Below, piece by piece: positions 32,560-41,493 of a DNA stretch of 46,643 nucleotides (within the stretch, counting starts at the first letter, position 1; each line of letters begins with the position of its first letter). The position numbers and the translations under genes are program-made. Below the pieces are notes generated by a model, which was not told where the DNA came from, did not search any database, and saw nothing but the letters and a program-made list of their open reading frames with translations. The DNA is from CAZSNT01 sp964607765 (GTDB taxonomy: Bacteria; Verrucomicrobiota; Lentisphaeria; Oligosphaerales; JABHEG01). The DNA is taken from positions 1 to 46,643 of the forward strand of contig CAZSNT010000077.1 in assembly GCA_964607765.1 (NCBI GenBank), written 5' to 3'.

Positions 32560-34044
32560 GTGGTTGTCGGTGTGGATGGGGTCGGGAGTGGGCGTCGCGG
32601 CGGGCAAGGTACTTTGGGCTGCCTGTTCGGGGGGTGCGCGTTGCTGCTTGTCTCTGCGGGATGCGTCACAGGCGATCCGGATGTGAGCGTGTTGGACGCA
32701 ACGCCGCTGTCGGCATCTCATGCAGCTCGGGAAGCGGGTGTGACTGCTGCGCCGACGCCCGCACAGCTTGGCGATGTGCTGAAAGTGGACGGTGCGGTGC
32801 GCATCGCGTTGTCTGACAATCCGGACATTGGGCAGGCTTTGGCACGTCTGCGCGGCTCTGCGGCCAGCCTGAAACGGGCCCGGGCGCTGCTGCTTCCGCG
32901 CGTTGACGCGAGCGGCACGGGGTCGCACTACATCGAATCATCGATGGCTTCAGGACCGTTCGAGGGCTTGGACGACAACAGCGGGCGCTACCTGATCGAT
33001 CGCGGGGACACGGTTTATCGCGTCGGGCTTGGCCTGTCGTGGACCCTGTTCAGTGGTGGCCGGAACTGGGAAACGGCGCGGGGCGCGGCGGACCGAGACG
33101 CAGCCGTGCGGCTGGAGACGGCGCGGGTGGACGAGATCATTGCCAACGCGGTGCGCAGCGCCTATCACCAGGCGTTGTTGGCGCGTGAGAGTATTGCGAT
33201 CGCCGAGGCGTCGGAGGCGTTCTCGGCGCGCGAGTTGAAGGATGCACGCGCGCGTTTGGACGTGGGGCGCGGCCTGAAGACGGATGTGCTGACGTTTGAG
33301 ACCAAAGTTTTCAATGCCCAGGTTGACGTGGCTGAAGCGGAGAACGCGTATCGATTGGCTCGGATCGCGCTTGCCCAGCTCATGGCGCGGTCGTTGCCCG
33401 AAGACGTCGCGCTGGTGATGCCGCAGCCGGGCGCCACCGAGTGGGAGCGGAAGGGCGCGGAGGACACGGTGGCGGCTGCTTGGGCAGGACGGCCGGACTT
33501 GGCGGCGCTGCGGGAGCGGTACTCCGCCGCGCTGCGCGATGTCAGGGTTGCCCGGTCTCGGCACTACCCGGACGTGAACGCTTCCGTCAATTACACCAAC
33601 TCCCATCTTGACTCGCTGGGCTTCGAGAAGGTGGACGACGACGTCACTGCGGGCGTGAGCGTGGCGTGGAATCTGTACAGCGGCGGGGAGACTGTTGCCG
33701 CGGTCAGGGATGCCGAGGCGTCGGCAACCCAGGCCGCAGAGGCCTACCGGGAGCTGAAACTGACGGTGCAGACCGAGATCGCATCGGCGCTGGCCAACGT
33801 CGGCAGCGCGCGGCGTCGCATTGGGCTGGCACAGAAGGCGGTTGATACGGCGGAGGAGACGCTGCAACTGCTCACGGAGCGGTACCGGGCCGGCGCGTTG
33901 ACTATCAGCCAGGTGACGGAAGGTGAACTGCGGCTGACTGAGGCGCGTCAGCAGTTGGTCGCGGCGAGGATTGATCTGCTCGAGGGCCTCACGGAACTCA
34001 AGCTGGCCACGGGAACGGGTGAGCGTGCGTCGGTTGCTCGGTGA
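32560..34044 (+). CDS. TolC/NodT-family outer-membrane efflux lipoprotein
   Basis: 494 residues from the GTG at 32560 after GGAGGA; another GTG at 32572 is possible. The signal peptide with RR and a hydrophobic core ends in the lipobox LVSAGC, so it is lipid-anchored like OprM/NodT. Two repeated TolC halves are visible, each with long amphipathic helices (SLKRARALLLPRVDASGTGS ... LSWTLFSGGRNWE; RSRHYPDVNASVNYTN ... VAWNLYSGGE) and YRAGALTISQVTEGELRLTE near the end. It would form the outer-membrane exit duct for the RND pump encoded downstream. Its own promoter lies just upstream. Confidence 0.9.
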   Translation: MVVGVDGVGSGRRGGQGTLGCLFGGCALLLVSAGCVTGDPDVSVLDATPLSASHAAREAGVTAAPTPAQLGDVLKVDGAVRIALSDNPDIGQALARLRGSAASLKRARALLLPRVDASGTGSHYIESSMASGPFEGLDDNSGRYLIDRGDTVYRVGLGLSWTLFSGGRNWETARGAADRDAAVRLETARVDEIIANAVRSAYHQALLARESIAIAEASEAFSARELKDARARLDVGRGLKTDVLTFETKVFNAQVDVAEAENAYRLARIALAQLMARSLPEDVALVMPQPGATEWERKGAEDTVAAAWAGRPDLAALRERYSAALRDVRVARSRHYPDVNASVNYTNSHLDSLGFEKVDDDVTAGVSVAWNLYSGGETVAAVRDAEASATQAAEAYRELKLTVQTEIASALANVGSARRRIGLAQKAVDTAEETLQLLTERYRAGALTISQVTEGELRLTEARQQLVAARIDLLEGLTELKLATGTGERASVAR

Positions 34045-34057
34045 GGGGGTGGGGCGG

Positions 34058-34099
34058 TGTTCAGTGTTTAGTGTTCAGCGTTCAGTGTTCAGGATTCAC
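34058..34099 (+). repeat. TGTTCAG heptad array
   Basis: Six units in phase: TGTTCAG, TGTTTAG, TGTTCAG, CGTTCAG, TGTTCAG, GATTCAC. The reverse complement unit CTGAACA is the one found in arrays at 40601-40621 and 40770-40811. It lies between two genes of the RND operon. Confidence 0.88.
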
Positions 34100-34121
34100 G
34101 AGGCGTGAAGGGAGTGGTATT

Positions 34122-35252
34122 ATGAGAGCTCTGCGGTGTGTGTTGTGTGGTTGCCTGGTTCTTACTCTGGGGGCTTTCGGGGCTCCGGCAGGGAGCGCGG
34201 AGCAGACCCTCAAGACGATCCAGGACGAAGGAGACGCTCTGCGATTGCAGCTTCGCGTGTTGAGCGAGCTGACTCGGTTCATGAGCGAGGTACGGACGCA
34301 GGTCCGTGGCTACTGCTACATTGCGGGGCAGTACATCGAGTCGTTGGACAAGCTCGAGGAGTACAACCGCACCGAAGTCCGGGTGGGGCCAAGCCCGGCG
34401 GAGCTGGTTGACATGCTCAATCGCGGCGAGAGATTCGGGGACGCGGGCATTGTCGTGCCGTCTGATCCGATGTCTTTCGACACTGCTCGGAGCACTGCTG
34501 CCGAGCTCGTGCTGGCCGAGGGGTTCAAGCCGGCAGACATTGCGGGTGTCGCGGAACTGGACGTGCTCAAACGCATGGTTCCCGTGCGTGAGCAGCTGGC
34601 CCGGCGTGTGTTTGACAGTCTCCGTGACCAAGTCAATCAGGCGTGGGGTATGCGCCTGTTTCTTGAGTCGGTCGGCAAGCTCGACGCCTACGAGGCGTAC
34701 CACGCGGCCGAACTGAAGCGTGCCGAAGCAGGGCTGCCGAAGAAGGCGGCAACCGCGGCTGGCCCGGCGCCTGCCCTGAGTCGCCAACGAATGACAACGC
34801 AGATGGCGAGCAGATGGCAGGATTACCGGGAGGAACAGTACCGGACGGCGCGTGCCCAACTCAGCGATGACGTCAGGCCGGCAGCTGCCCGGCCGGGCGC
34901 GAAGCCCGCAGCTCGTGCGGCTGCTCCGGCTTCCCGGTCGGCTGCTCCCGCTGCCCGGTCGGGCGCGAGACCCGCGGCACGAACAGCGAAGCCCGGCCCG
35001 GCCCCCGCGAAGTCGGCGTCAGGACGTCGGTCATCCACGGCGCGGACGTTGGACGTCTCCGGCGGCATCAGTTCATTTCGGGGCTACCCCGGGCGCCGGT
35101 ACAGTGACTACGGGAACAAGTATCAGAGACCCGTGAGTCGGACACGCCCGTCGAGTTCCAGCCGGTCGACCGGACGCAGTTCGGGCCCCAGCCGGAGCAG
35201 CGGTCGAAGCGGCAGCTCGCGTCGCAGCAGTGGCCCGCGCGGACGCCGCTGA
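34122..35252 (+). CDS. Exported protein of unknown function with Arg/Ser-rich tail
   Basis: 376 residues from the ATG at 34122 (ribosome site AAGGGAG). A signal peptide (RCVLCGCLVLTLGAFGAPAG) is followed by a mostly helical domain (about 25-245; QDEGDALRLQLRVLSELTRF, LVDMLNRGERFGD) that I do not recognise. The last 130 residues are low complexity: first Ala/Pro/Arg repeats (ARPGAKPAARAAAPASRSAA), then an almost pure Arg/Ser/Gly tail (SSSSRSTGRSSGPSRSSGRS). The strong positive charge suggests contact with DNA, RNA or an anionic envelope polymer. It lies between TolC-like and membrane-fusion genes, so it could be an accessory of this pump. Confidence 0.75.
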   Translation: MRALRCVLCGCLVLTLGAFGAPAGSAEQTLKTIQDEGDALRLQLRVLSELTRFMSEVRTQVRGYCYIAGQYIESLDKLEEYNRTEVRVGPSPAELVDMLNRGERFGDAGIVVPSDPMSFDTARSTAAELVLAEGFKPADIAGVAELDVLKRMVPVREQLARRVFDSLRDQVNQAWGMRLFLESVGKLDAYEAYHAAELKRAEAGLPKKAATAAGPAPALSRQRMTTQMASRWQDYREEQYRTARAQLSDDVRPAAARPGAKPAARAAAPASRSAAPAARSGARPAARTAKPGPAPAKSASGRRSSTARTLDVSGGISSFRGYPGRRYSDYGNKYQRPVSRTRPSSSSRSTGRSSGPSRSSGRSGSSRRSSGPRGRR

Positions 35253-35321
35253 GTGCGTCCTGCGGCGGTCCGCGGCCGGCCAGTAGGGTGTGAGAACGGA
35301 GTGGTGAACGTTGACTCCTCG

Positions 35322-35345
35322 TCCCACTCTTGATCCCACTCTTGA
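35322..35345 (+). repeat. Tandem 12-mer TCCCACTCTTGA x2
   Basis: Two perfect head-to-tail copies of TCCCACTCTTGA. The flank reads CTCGTCCCAC before and GGTGGGATGACGAG after, giving an imperfect inverted repeat of about 70 bp upstream of the membrane-fusion gene. Confidence 0.7.
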
Positions 35346-35411
35346 TTTGCCCGCCAGCGGGGTGGGATGACGAGTGAGATGAAGAACTCTGACGCGCCGA
35401 GGAGAGTGACC

Positions 35412-37082
35412 ATGATCCACTCCTACGATCGACTGCCTGCGCGGATGGCTGTTGTTGCAGCCTGCGTGTTCTTTCTGGGGCTGCTGCCAGGCGCTGGACG
35501 CACTCGCGACGCGAATGCCGCGGACGCCGGTCGGCCACGGCCTGTGTCGGTGCTTGTGCTGAGAGAAAGCGATCCGTCGCAGCGCCTGCGTCTGTCCGGG
35601 GCTGTGCAGTCGTGGAAACAGCAGGATCTGAGTTTCGACGTCAGCGGCCGGGTCGCCTGGACGATTGGGGACGGCGCGGACATAGAGGGGCGCACGCACG
35701 ATGAGAAGGGACGGGTGTTGACCGAGGGGACGGTTCTGGCGCGGCTGGACAGCGAACGCTACAAGTTGGCTGTGGAGTCTGCGAGAGCGGAACTACGCGC
35801 ACGCGAAGCGAAGATGGCTGCGGCAGAGATCGAGATCGCGCAGTTGCTGCCGGCACGCTTGAGGGGAGCACGCGGCAGAGCCACTCGCGTGTCCAAGGAG
35901 TGCGAGCGCCAGAAGGAGCTGTTCGAGCGGGAAGCAGGAACTCAGGCGGACGTGGACACGGCGGTTGCCGAGTTGGCGCAGGCCAAAGCGGACGTTGAGC
36001 AGGTCGAAGCCGATCTGGCTGCTGCCAAAGCGGAGTTGGGGCGCATCGAGGCGGAGATTGGGCAGGCACAGCATGGCGTGAAGAAGGCTGAGCTCGACCT
36101 GGCTGACTGCGTGCTGCGTTCGCCGTTCCACGGTCGCGTGTCGCACGTCTCGGTGATCCCGGGCGCCTTTGTCGCGGCGGGACGCGCCATACTGACTGTC
36201 GTGGTGATGGACCCGATCAAGGTGGAAGTGGCGGTTTCCCCCGCGACGGATCGCCACGTTGCGGTCAGCGATGTGGTCCAAGTCTACCCCCCCGGGATGT
36301 CCACGCCGGTCGAGGGCGTTGTTCAGGCGAAGGAGACCAGTGCGGACCCGCGGACCCGAACGTTCGGGCTCTCTGTCATGGTTCGGAACCGGCGTGTGGT
36401 CGCCAACGCCTCGGGCGACGCTTCGGCTCTGCCGAGCGTGGAGCGCTTGACCCGGCCGCAGCTTCTGCAGGCACAGCCGGGCGACCCTCTGTGTGTGCCG
36501 GTGCAGGCGATACTGGGCGACTCAGGCCGGCCTTACGTTCTGAAAGCTGAAGGCATCCTGCCCGGGCAGTTGGCCAGCCTGGAGAACCCCGTTATCACGC
36601 TGCGCCGTGTCGCTGTTCAGCTTGGCGAACGACGCCGAGCGCTGCTGGGCGTTGTCTTGCGCGAGGTCACGGCGGCCAGTGCGCTGACGCCGCAGGATCT
36701 GATCCTCCTTGACCCGCCGCCGGGGCTGGAGGACGGGGCGCGAGTTGCGTATGTCCGGCGTCGGTGGCTGTTTCGCCCCGGCGATGTCGCCGACGTGCTG
36801 CTGCAGCCGCGGCCCCCCGCACGCGGCTACTACGTGCCGATGGGCATTGTGAAACCTGTCGACAATGCGGAAGGTCATGTCTTTGTCGTGCGTGACGGCA
36901 AAGCCGGACGTGCCCGCGTGCGCTTGGCCGGACACGTCGATGACCGGGTGCGGATCGAGCCTGCGGATGCTGCGGCTCGGGAGCTTCTGCAGGCTGGTAC
37001 TCAGCTCATCGCGGGCAACGTGCATTTCATCGTTGAGGGCGAGTCGGTCGCGGTTGTCGGGACGAAGGGGAAAGCGCCATGA
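35412..37082 (+). CDS. RND efflux membrane-fusion (periplasmic adaptor) protein
   Basis: 556 residues from the ATG at 35412 (GAGGAG site); an earlier in-frame ATG at 35367 lacks one. A signal-anchor VVAACVFFLGLLPGAG is followed by a barrel-sandwich half (LRLSGAVQSWKQQDLSFDVS, GTVLARLDSERY), a long coiled-coil hairpin (about 130-235) with the turn GTQADVDTAVAEL, and the closing motif CVLRSPFHGRVSHVSVIPGA. HlyD/AcrA proteins usually have 350-420 residues. The extra length is in the C-terminal membrane-proximal part, which holds a large beta region. It links the inner-membrane permease to the TolC-like duct. The stop overlaps the permease ATG. Confidence 0.88.
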   Translation: MIHSYDRLPARMAVVAACVFFLGLLPGAGRTRDANAADAGRPRPVSVLVLRESDPSQRLRLSGAVQSWKQQDLSFDVSGRVAWTIGDGADIEGRTHDEKGRVLTEGTVLARLDSERYKLAVESARAELRAREAKMAAAEIEIAQLLPARLRGARGRATRVSKECERQKELFEREAGTQADVDTAVAELAQAKADVEQVEADLAAAKAELGRIEAEIGQAQHGVKKAELDLADCVLRSPFHGRVSHVSVIPGAFVAAGRAILTVVVMDPIKVEVAVSPATDRHVAVSDVVQVYPPGMSTPVEGVVQAKETSADPRTRTFGLSVMVRNRRVVANASGDASALPSVERLTRPQLLQAQPGDPLCVPVQAILGDSGRPYVLKAEGILPGQLASLENPVITLRRVAVQLGERRRALLGVVLREVTAASALTPQDLILLDPPPGLEDGARVAYVRRRWLFRPGDVADVLLQPRPPARGYYVPMGIVKPVDNAEGHVFVVRDGKAGRARVRLAGHVDDRVRIEPADAAARELLQAGTQLIAGNVHFIVEGESVAVVGTKGKAP

Positions 37083-40000
37083 ACTTGCCCCGGTTCGCGC
37101 TCCGCTTCCAGGCCTTGGTCATCACGATTGTGGCGCTGCTTGTGGTTTGGGGCATCTATGCGTACTGCACGATGCCGCGCCGGGAGGATCCGGAATACAC
37201 CATTCGGACGTGCACGGTGACCGTTTCCTGGCCTGGCGCCTCGGCCGAGAAGGTGGAGCAGCTCATCACTTACCCCATCGAGGAGGCCCTGAGCTCTCTC
37301 GATGAGATGGACTACGTGAAGTCCACGACCACTGCCGGGGCAACGGCCATCTACTTCTACGCTGAGGACGCCGTCAAACCGGACGCGGTCGACAATGTCT
37401 GGGACAAAGTCCGTGCTCGCGTCGCGGGTGTGCCCATGCCGGAGCCGGGCATTGTGCCCGTGGTGAACGACGAGTTCGGCGACACGTACGTGATGCTGCT
37501 TGCGGTGTACCAGACGCCGTTGCCCGGGGAGGACGCGGTCAGAGAGCAGAATCGGTATACGCCGCGCGAGCTCCACGTGATCGCCGATCAGATCCGGGAT
37601 GCCATCAAGCTCGTTCCGGGCGCGGCGAAGGCAGACTTGTTCGGAGTCCGTAACGAGGCGGTTTACATCGAAACCGATATGGGGACGTGGACTCAGCTTG
37701 GTCTGACCACGTCCGCTCTGCAGCGGCTCGTCGAGGCCAGGAACATTGTCGCACCGGGCGGGAGCGTTGACACCGATGTCGGACGGTTCGCCATCAAGCC
37801 GGGGGGCGAACTCAACGCGGCGCAGGAGCTCAAGTCGATCGTCGTCGGTGGCCTGGACAGCGCCACGGGTTACACGCCCGTGTACCTGGAAGACGTCGGC
37901 CTGACCGTCTCGCGCGACTACGAAGACCCGCCCACGTCCATTGCCCGGTACGGTGACGCAACGATGTCCGAACCGTGCATTGTTGCGGCGTACACCATGA
38001 AAGACGGTGCGAATGTCATCGAGCTCAGCAAACGGGTCAAACAGCGGCTGCATGAGCTGCAGCACGTTGACAAGGCCGTGCCGCCGGATATCGCACTCGG
38101 GATCGTGTCGGACCAGGCCGAGACGGTGGCGGGGAAGGTCAACGCGTTTGTCAAGAATGTCACCCAGGCTGTGATCATCGTCATCGTCGTTGCCTTCCTC
38201 ATGGTCGGTTTCAGATCGGCTGCCGTGATGGCGGGCACGATCCCGATCGTCGTTCTGTCGGCCCTGGCGCTGGCCACGCTGTTCGGCGTGCAGCTGGAAC
38301 AGATCTCGTTGGCGTCGATGATCATTGCACTGGGGTTGCTGGTGGACTACGCAGTCGAAGTGTGCGATCACTGTCGGCACTTCCAGCAACGCGGGCTTTC
38401 GCCGCGGGAGGCAGCTTTGAAAGGCAGCAGCGCGCTGGCGTTCCCGTTGCTCATTGCGACCGCCACCACGATCATGGCGTTCCTGCCCATGCTGATCGGG
38501 CTGCAGGGAGCAAAGCGCGAGTACGTGTTCAGTCTGCCCGTGACGCTGTCGATCACGATCGGGCTGAGTTACCTGCTGTCCATGACCTTCTGCACGCTGT
38601 TGGCCATGTGGATCATCCGGCCTCCGAGGGATCCGAGCAGACCCGGTTCGCCGCTGGGATGGCTGTTGTTTCTCGCAAGAACGGCTGTAGGTCGAGCCAG
38701 GGGTTCGGCGCCGAAACCGCACGGCACTTCGGGGCACGGTCCCGCACGCTGGTATGTGCGGGTGGTGCGGCCGTGTATCAAGCACAGGATTGTCACGATT
38801 GCCGTTGCGGCGGCGTTGTTTGTGGTGGCGCTGAAGCTGCCGGTCGGCACGGAGTTCTTCCCACGCGACATGCGCGACCAGTTCGCCGTGGAGGTGTGGC
38901 TGCCTGAAGGAGCAGGCATCGCACAGACGGACGCCGCCGCCAGGCGCGTGGAGGCGATGCTGCGGAAGCTCAGCCCGACAGAGACACCCGACGGCGCGTC
39001 GGTGCAGCGTGTGCGCGCCATGCGCACGCTGGTCGGCGGCGGCGGCGCGCGCTGGTACCTGGGGCGCGAGCCGCAGGCGCCCAAACCGAACTTTGCCGAG
39101 ATCATTGTCCGGACCACGGCCCCGGCCTACACGCACTTGCTGGCAACGGAAGTACGGCGCCTGGCCGAGGCAGGGGACGCGGCGTTAGGCGTCGAGCCTG
39201 TCACTGACGCACGCGTGATTCCACGCGAGCTGCTGATGGGCCCGTCGATTGATGCGCCTGTCGGCATCCGGATCTACGGCACGGGGTTCGCCGACATCGC
39301 CAAACTCCGCGGTGTGGCCGAACGCGTCAAGGCGCTGCTCCGGGAACAGCCGGGCGTCTGGGATGTGCACGATACCTGGGGTTCGCAGGGATACCAGCTG
39401 TGGGTCGATGTCGATGCGGACCACGCAAACACCGCGGGGGTAACCAACCAGGACGTGGCGCAGACGCTCAACGCCTACTTCTCCGGGCACCGGCTGACAA
39501 CATTCCGGGAAGGCGACCATCAGGTTCCGGTCTACCTTCGCCTGCCGCCGGAAGAGCGCGCCTCGCTGGAAGGGCTGCGTTCGGCCTCCGTCGAGGGCCG
39601 GTTCGGCAAGGTCCCGCTCGACCAGATAGCCACGTTCGGGCCGCGCTACCTGACGGCGCGCCTGGAGCGACGCGCCATGAACCGGGTCATCGAGGTGCGC
39701 GCGCGGACCGAGGACGGCGTCCTGCCGAACGTGGTGGCGCAGCGGTTGATGGCAACGCCCGGGATGCAGGCTCTGCAGGAAGAGCTGCCGAGCGGGTTCT
39801 CTGTCGAGGTGGGCGGCATGCTGCAGGAGACGGTCAAGTCCCAGAGCCAGCTGCGCACGGCACTTGTGGTCACCGTGGTCGCCTTCATTCTGCTCCTGGT
39901 CGTCCAATACAATGGCTGGGCTAAGCCGATCATCGTCGGATCCACGCTGCCGCTTGCGTTGACCGGCGCTTTCTTCGGGCTGTTCCTGACGGGGAACAAC

Positions 40001-40408
40001 CTGGGTTTTATGCCGCAGTTGGGTATCCTCGCACTGTTTGGCGTGGTTGTTGACACCGTGCTTGTCTATATTGACGTTGCCGAGACCATCATTGCGGAGA
40101 AGCGCGGCACGTGCGACGGGACAGGCGCGATCTACGGCCTGACGCGGGACGAGTTCATCGATTGCCTGGTCGAGGCTGGGTGGCATCGGCTCATGCCGCT
40201 GGTGCTGACCACGGCCACCACGATCATGGGGTTGCTGCCCTTGGCGCTGTTCGGCGGGCCGCTCTGGGAAGCCATGGCGTGGTGCCTGGCCTTCGGAATG
40301 CTGTTCTCAACACTGCTCGAGCTGCTGCTGGTGCCCGCGCTGTACTTTGTGTTCGCCGAACGCTTCGGCATGCGACCGTGGCAGGGGGAAGGAGACGCGT
40401 TGGCGTAG
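37079..40408 (+). CDS. RND-family efflux permease
   Basis: 1,109 residues with the duplicated RND topology: N-terminal helix, large periplasmic loop (about 35-335), helices 2-6, a cytoplasmic helix, second large loop (about 590-910), final helices. Family marks include PRREDPEYTIRTCTVTVSWP, GASAEKVEQLITYPIEEAL, FPLLIATATTIMAFLPML and its repeat LMPLVLTTATTIMGLLPLAL. The helix-4 relay motif, LVDD in AcrB, reads LVDYAVEV (Asp423, Tyr424). The helix-10 position of the relay lysine has VVDTVLV (Asp992). Energy coupling may therefore differ from AcrB. The substrate is unknown; it could be drugs, lipids or metals. Confidence 0.9.
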   Translation: MNLPRFALRFQALVITIVALLVVWGIYAYCTMPRREDPEYTIRTCTVTVSWPGASAEKVEQLITYPIEEALSSLDEMDYVKSTTTAGATAIYFYAEDAVKPDAVDNVWDKVRARVAGVPMPEPGIVPVVNDEFGDTYVMLLAVYQTPLPGEDAVREQNRYTPRELHVIADQIRDAIKLVPGAAKADLFGVRNEAVYIETDMGTWTQLGLTTSALQRLVEARNIVAPGGSVDTDVGRFAIKPGGELNAAQELKSIVVGGLDSATGYTPVYLEDVGLTVSRDYEDPPTSIARYGDATMSEPCIVAAYTMKDGANVIELSKRVKQRLHELQHVDKAVPPDIALGIVSDQAETVAGKVNAFVKNVTQAVIIVIVVAFLMVGFRSAAVMAGTIPIVVLSALALATLFGVQLEQISLASMIIALGLLVDYAVEVCDHCRHFQQRGLSPREAALKGSSALAFPLLIATATTIMAFLPMLIGLQGAKREYVFSLPVTLSITIGLSYLLSMTFCTLLAMWIIRPPRDPSRPGSPLGWLLFLARTAVGRARGSAPKPHGTSGHGPARWYVRVVRPCIKHRIVTIAVAAALFVVALKLPVGTEFFPRDMRDQFAVEVWLPEGAGIAQTDAAARRVEAMLRKLSPTETPDGASVQRVRAMRTLVGGGGARWYLGREPQAPKPNFAEIIVRTTAPAYTHLLATEVRRLAEAGDAALGVEPVTDARVIPRELLMGPSIDAPVGIRIYGTGFADIAKLRGVAERVKALLREQPGVWDVHDTWGSQGYQLWVDVDADHANTAGVTNQDVAQTLNAYFSGHRLTTFREGDHQVPVYLRLPPEERASLEGLRSASVEGRFGKVPLDQIATFGPRYLTARLERRAMNRVIEVRARTEDGVLPNVVAQRLMATPGMQALQEELPSGFSVEVGGMLQETVKSQSQLRTALVVTVVAFILLLVVQYNGWAKPIIVGSTLPLALTGAFFGLFLTGNNLGFMPQLGILALFGVVVDTVLVYIDVAETIIAEKRGTCDGTGAIYGLTRDEFIDCLVEAGWHRLMPLVLTTATTIMGLLPLALFGGPLWEAMAWCLAFGMLFSTLLELLLVPALYFVFAERFGMRPWQGEGDALA

Positions 40409-40490
40409 CAGGACGGGAACGAGTGGCGGGGGGACGCAGGGCGCAAGGCGCAGGATGTCGAAGGCTGAGCGCGGGGCCTTGAGGCGTACA

Positions 40491-40521
40491 TGAGTCATGG
40501 AGTCACGGAGTCATGGAGTCA
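40491..40521 (+). repeat. GAGTCA octamer array
   Basis: TGAGTCA followed by TGGAGTCA, CGGAGTCA, TGGAGTCA in tandem. It corresponds to the two octamers at 20664-20679, each preceded by the same GCAAGGCG-type block. Confidence 0.8.
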
Positions 40522-40579
40522 CCGCGTGACCGGGGATCGGGGACGAAGACGCCCGAACGCCGAACGCCGAATGCAGAAT

Positions 40580-40621
40580 CCTGCTGGACAGCAGGAAACA
40601 CTGAACACTGAACACTGAACA
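40580..40621 (+). repeat. Palindrome plus CTGAACA heptads
   Basis: CCTGCTGGACAGCAGG (40580-40595), then AAACA and three CTGAACA units (40601-40621). The palindrome and both flanks match 13420-13465 on the opposite strand. Confidence 0.85.
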
Positions 40622-40623
40622 CT

Positions 40624-40768
40624 CAATGTCATTGAATTAAGCGGCTCCAGAGATTAGGGCGAAAGATCAAGGCGAAAGATTAAGGTGTACCCGACCCTCA
40701 TCTTTTGCCCTAATCCTTCACCCTAATCTTCCGGGAATGGCAACCAACTCCTTAATTCAACGACATTG
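40624..40768. repeat. MITE-like inverted-repeat element
   Basis: Terminal arms CAATGTCATTGAATTAAG (40624-40641) and CTTAATTCAACGACATTG (40751-40768) match at 17 of 18 positions as inverted repeats. Inside, GATTAGGGCGAAA-type units run on the + strand (40652-40687) and again on the minus strand (about 40699-40730). The element is nested between CTGAACA heptad arrays and carries no gene. Confidence 0.8.
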
Positions 40769-40769
40769 A

Positions 40770-40811
40770 CTGAACACTGAACACCGAACACCGAACACTG
40801 AACACTGAACA
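40770..40811 (+). repeat. CTGAACA heptad array
   Basis: Six in-phase units: CTGAACA, CTGAACA, CCGAACA, CCGAACA, CTGAACA, CTGAACA. It ends about 40 bp before the channel gene. Confidence 0.88.
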
Positions 40812-40848
40812 CACAATCAGACAGAGGCTGAAACCGCACCGGCAGACA

Positions 40849-41493
40849 GTGGTGTTGGTGACGACGCTTGCGTTGTTCCTTGCCGGGCCGCTGTTGCCCC
40901 GGTTCGCGGGCGAAGCCGGGATGCTGATTGTCGTGGGTCTCTTTGTGTGGGTTGAGGGCGGACACCGCAGGTCAGCCCGCTATGTGTTGCCCGTCCTGCT
41001 GGCGGTGGCGGCTGTGTGCATGCTTTCAGCGTCGGTCGAGCGGCTGGCGACCGGGGTTCCACTGCGGTGTGCGGGGGTCGCGTGCCTGGTCTACTGTTGG
41101 ATCACGATCCTTCTGTCGCTGCTTCGGGCCGACCGTGTGACGCACGATGAGATATTCGGCACGATTACGCTCTACGTCCTCGCCGCGCTGATCTGGGCCG
41201 GCGCCTATGCACTGCTCAACGTCTGTGTTCCGGGGTCATTCAACGTCTCCGCGTCAGGCAACAGCCTGGCCCAGGGAATACACGCCGCCGATCTGGTGCG
41301 TTTCAGGCTGATCTACTTCAGTTTCGTGACGATGGCGACTCAGGGCTACGGCGACATCACGCCGCAGAACTTCCTGGCCCAGCGCCTGGTCATCCTCCAG
41401 ACCATTTTCGGGCAGTTCTACATCGCCGTGGTTGTGGCGTACCTGGTGAGCCTGCTCATGAAGGGGAGGGCAGGGCGGGACGGATCGGAGTGA
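40849..41493 (+). CDS. Potassium-channel-like membrane protein
   Basis: 214 residues with a GTG start; the exact start is unsure because repeat DNA adjoins it. Four or five N-terminal membrane segments are followed by a pore loop with selectivity filter TQGYGD (MATQGYGDITP) and a final inner helix (LQTIFGQFYIAVVVAYLVSL). The filter is the K+-channel hallmark (Ion_trans_2 type). No regulatory RCK domain is attached. Four subunits would be needed for a pore. It may be unrelated to the efflux operon, which ends 440 bp upstream. Confidence 0.85.
   Translation: MVLVTTLALFLAGPLLPRFAGEAGMLIVVGLFVWVEGGHRRSARYVLPVLLAVAAVCMLSASVERLATGVPLRCAGVACLVYCWITILLSLLRADRVTHDEIFGTITLYVLAALIWAGAYALLNVCVPGSFNVSASGNSLAQGIHAADLVRFRLIYFSFVTMATQGYGDITPQNFLAQRLVILQTIFGQFYIAVVVAYLVSLLMKGRAGRDGSE

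Larger units (their letters stand above)
40409..40848. repeat. Composite intergenic repeat region
   Basis: 440 bp without a gene. In order: the GCAGGGCGCAAGGCGCAGG block (40435-40453), four GAGTCA octamers (40491-40521), CGAACGCCGAACGCCGAAT with the palindrome CCTGCTGGACAGCAGG (40580-40595), three CTGAACA heptads, an inverted-repeat element (40624-40768), and six more heptads. Nothing else is seen; no terminator for the RND operon is evident. Confidence 0.8.

Noticed and set aside
37001..39136. 711-residue minus-strand open frame
   Set aside because: It mirrors the RND permease codons and contains long Arg/His/Gln runs without known domains.
40409..40848. CRISPR array
   Set aside because: Units are 7-8 nt and contiguous without unique spacers, and no cas gene is present.
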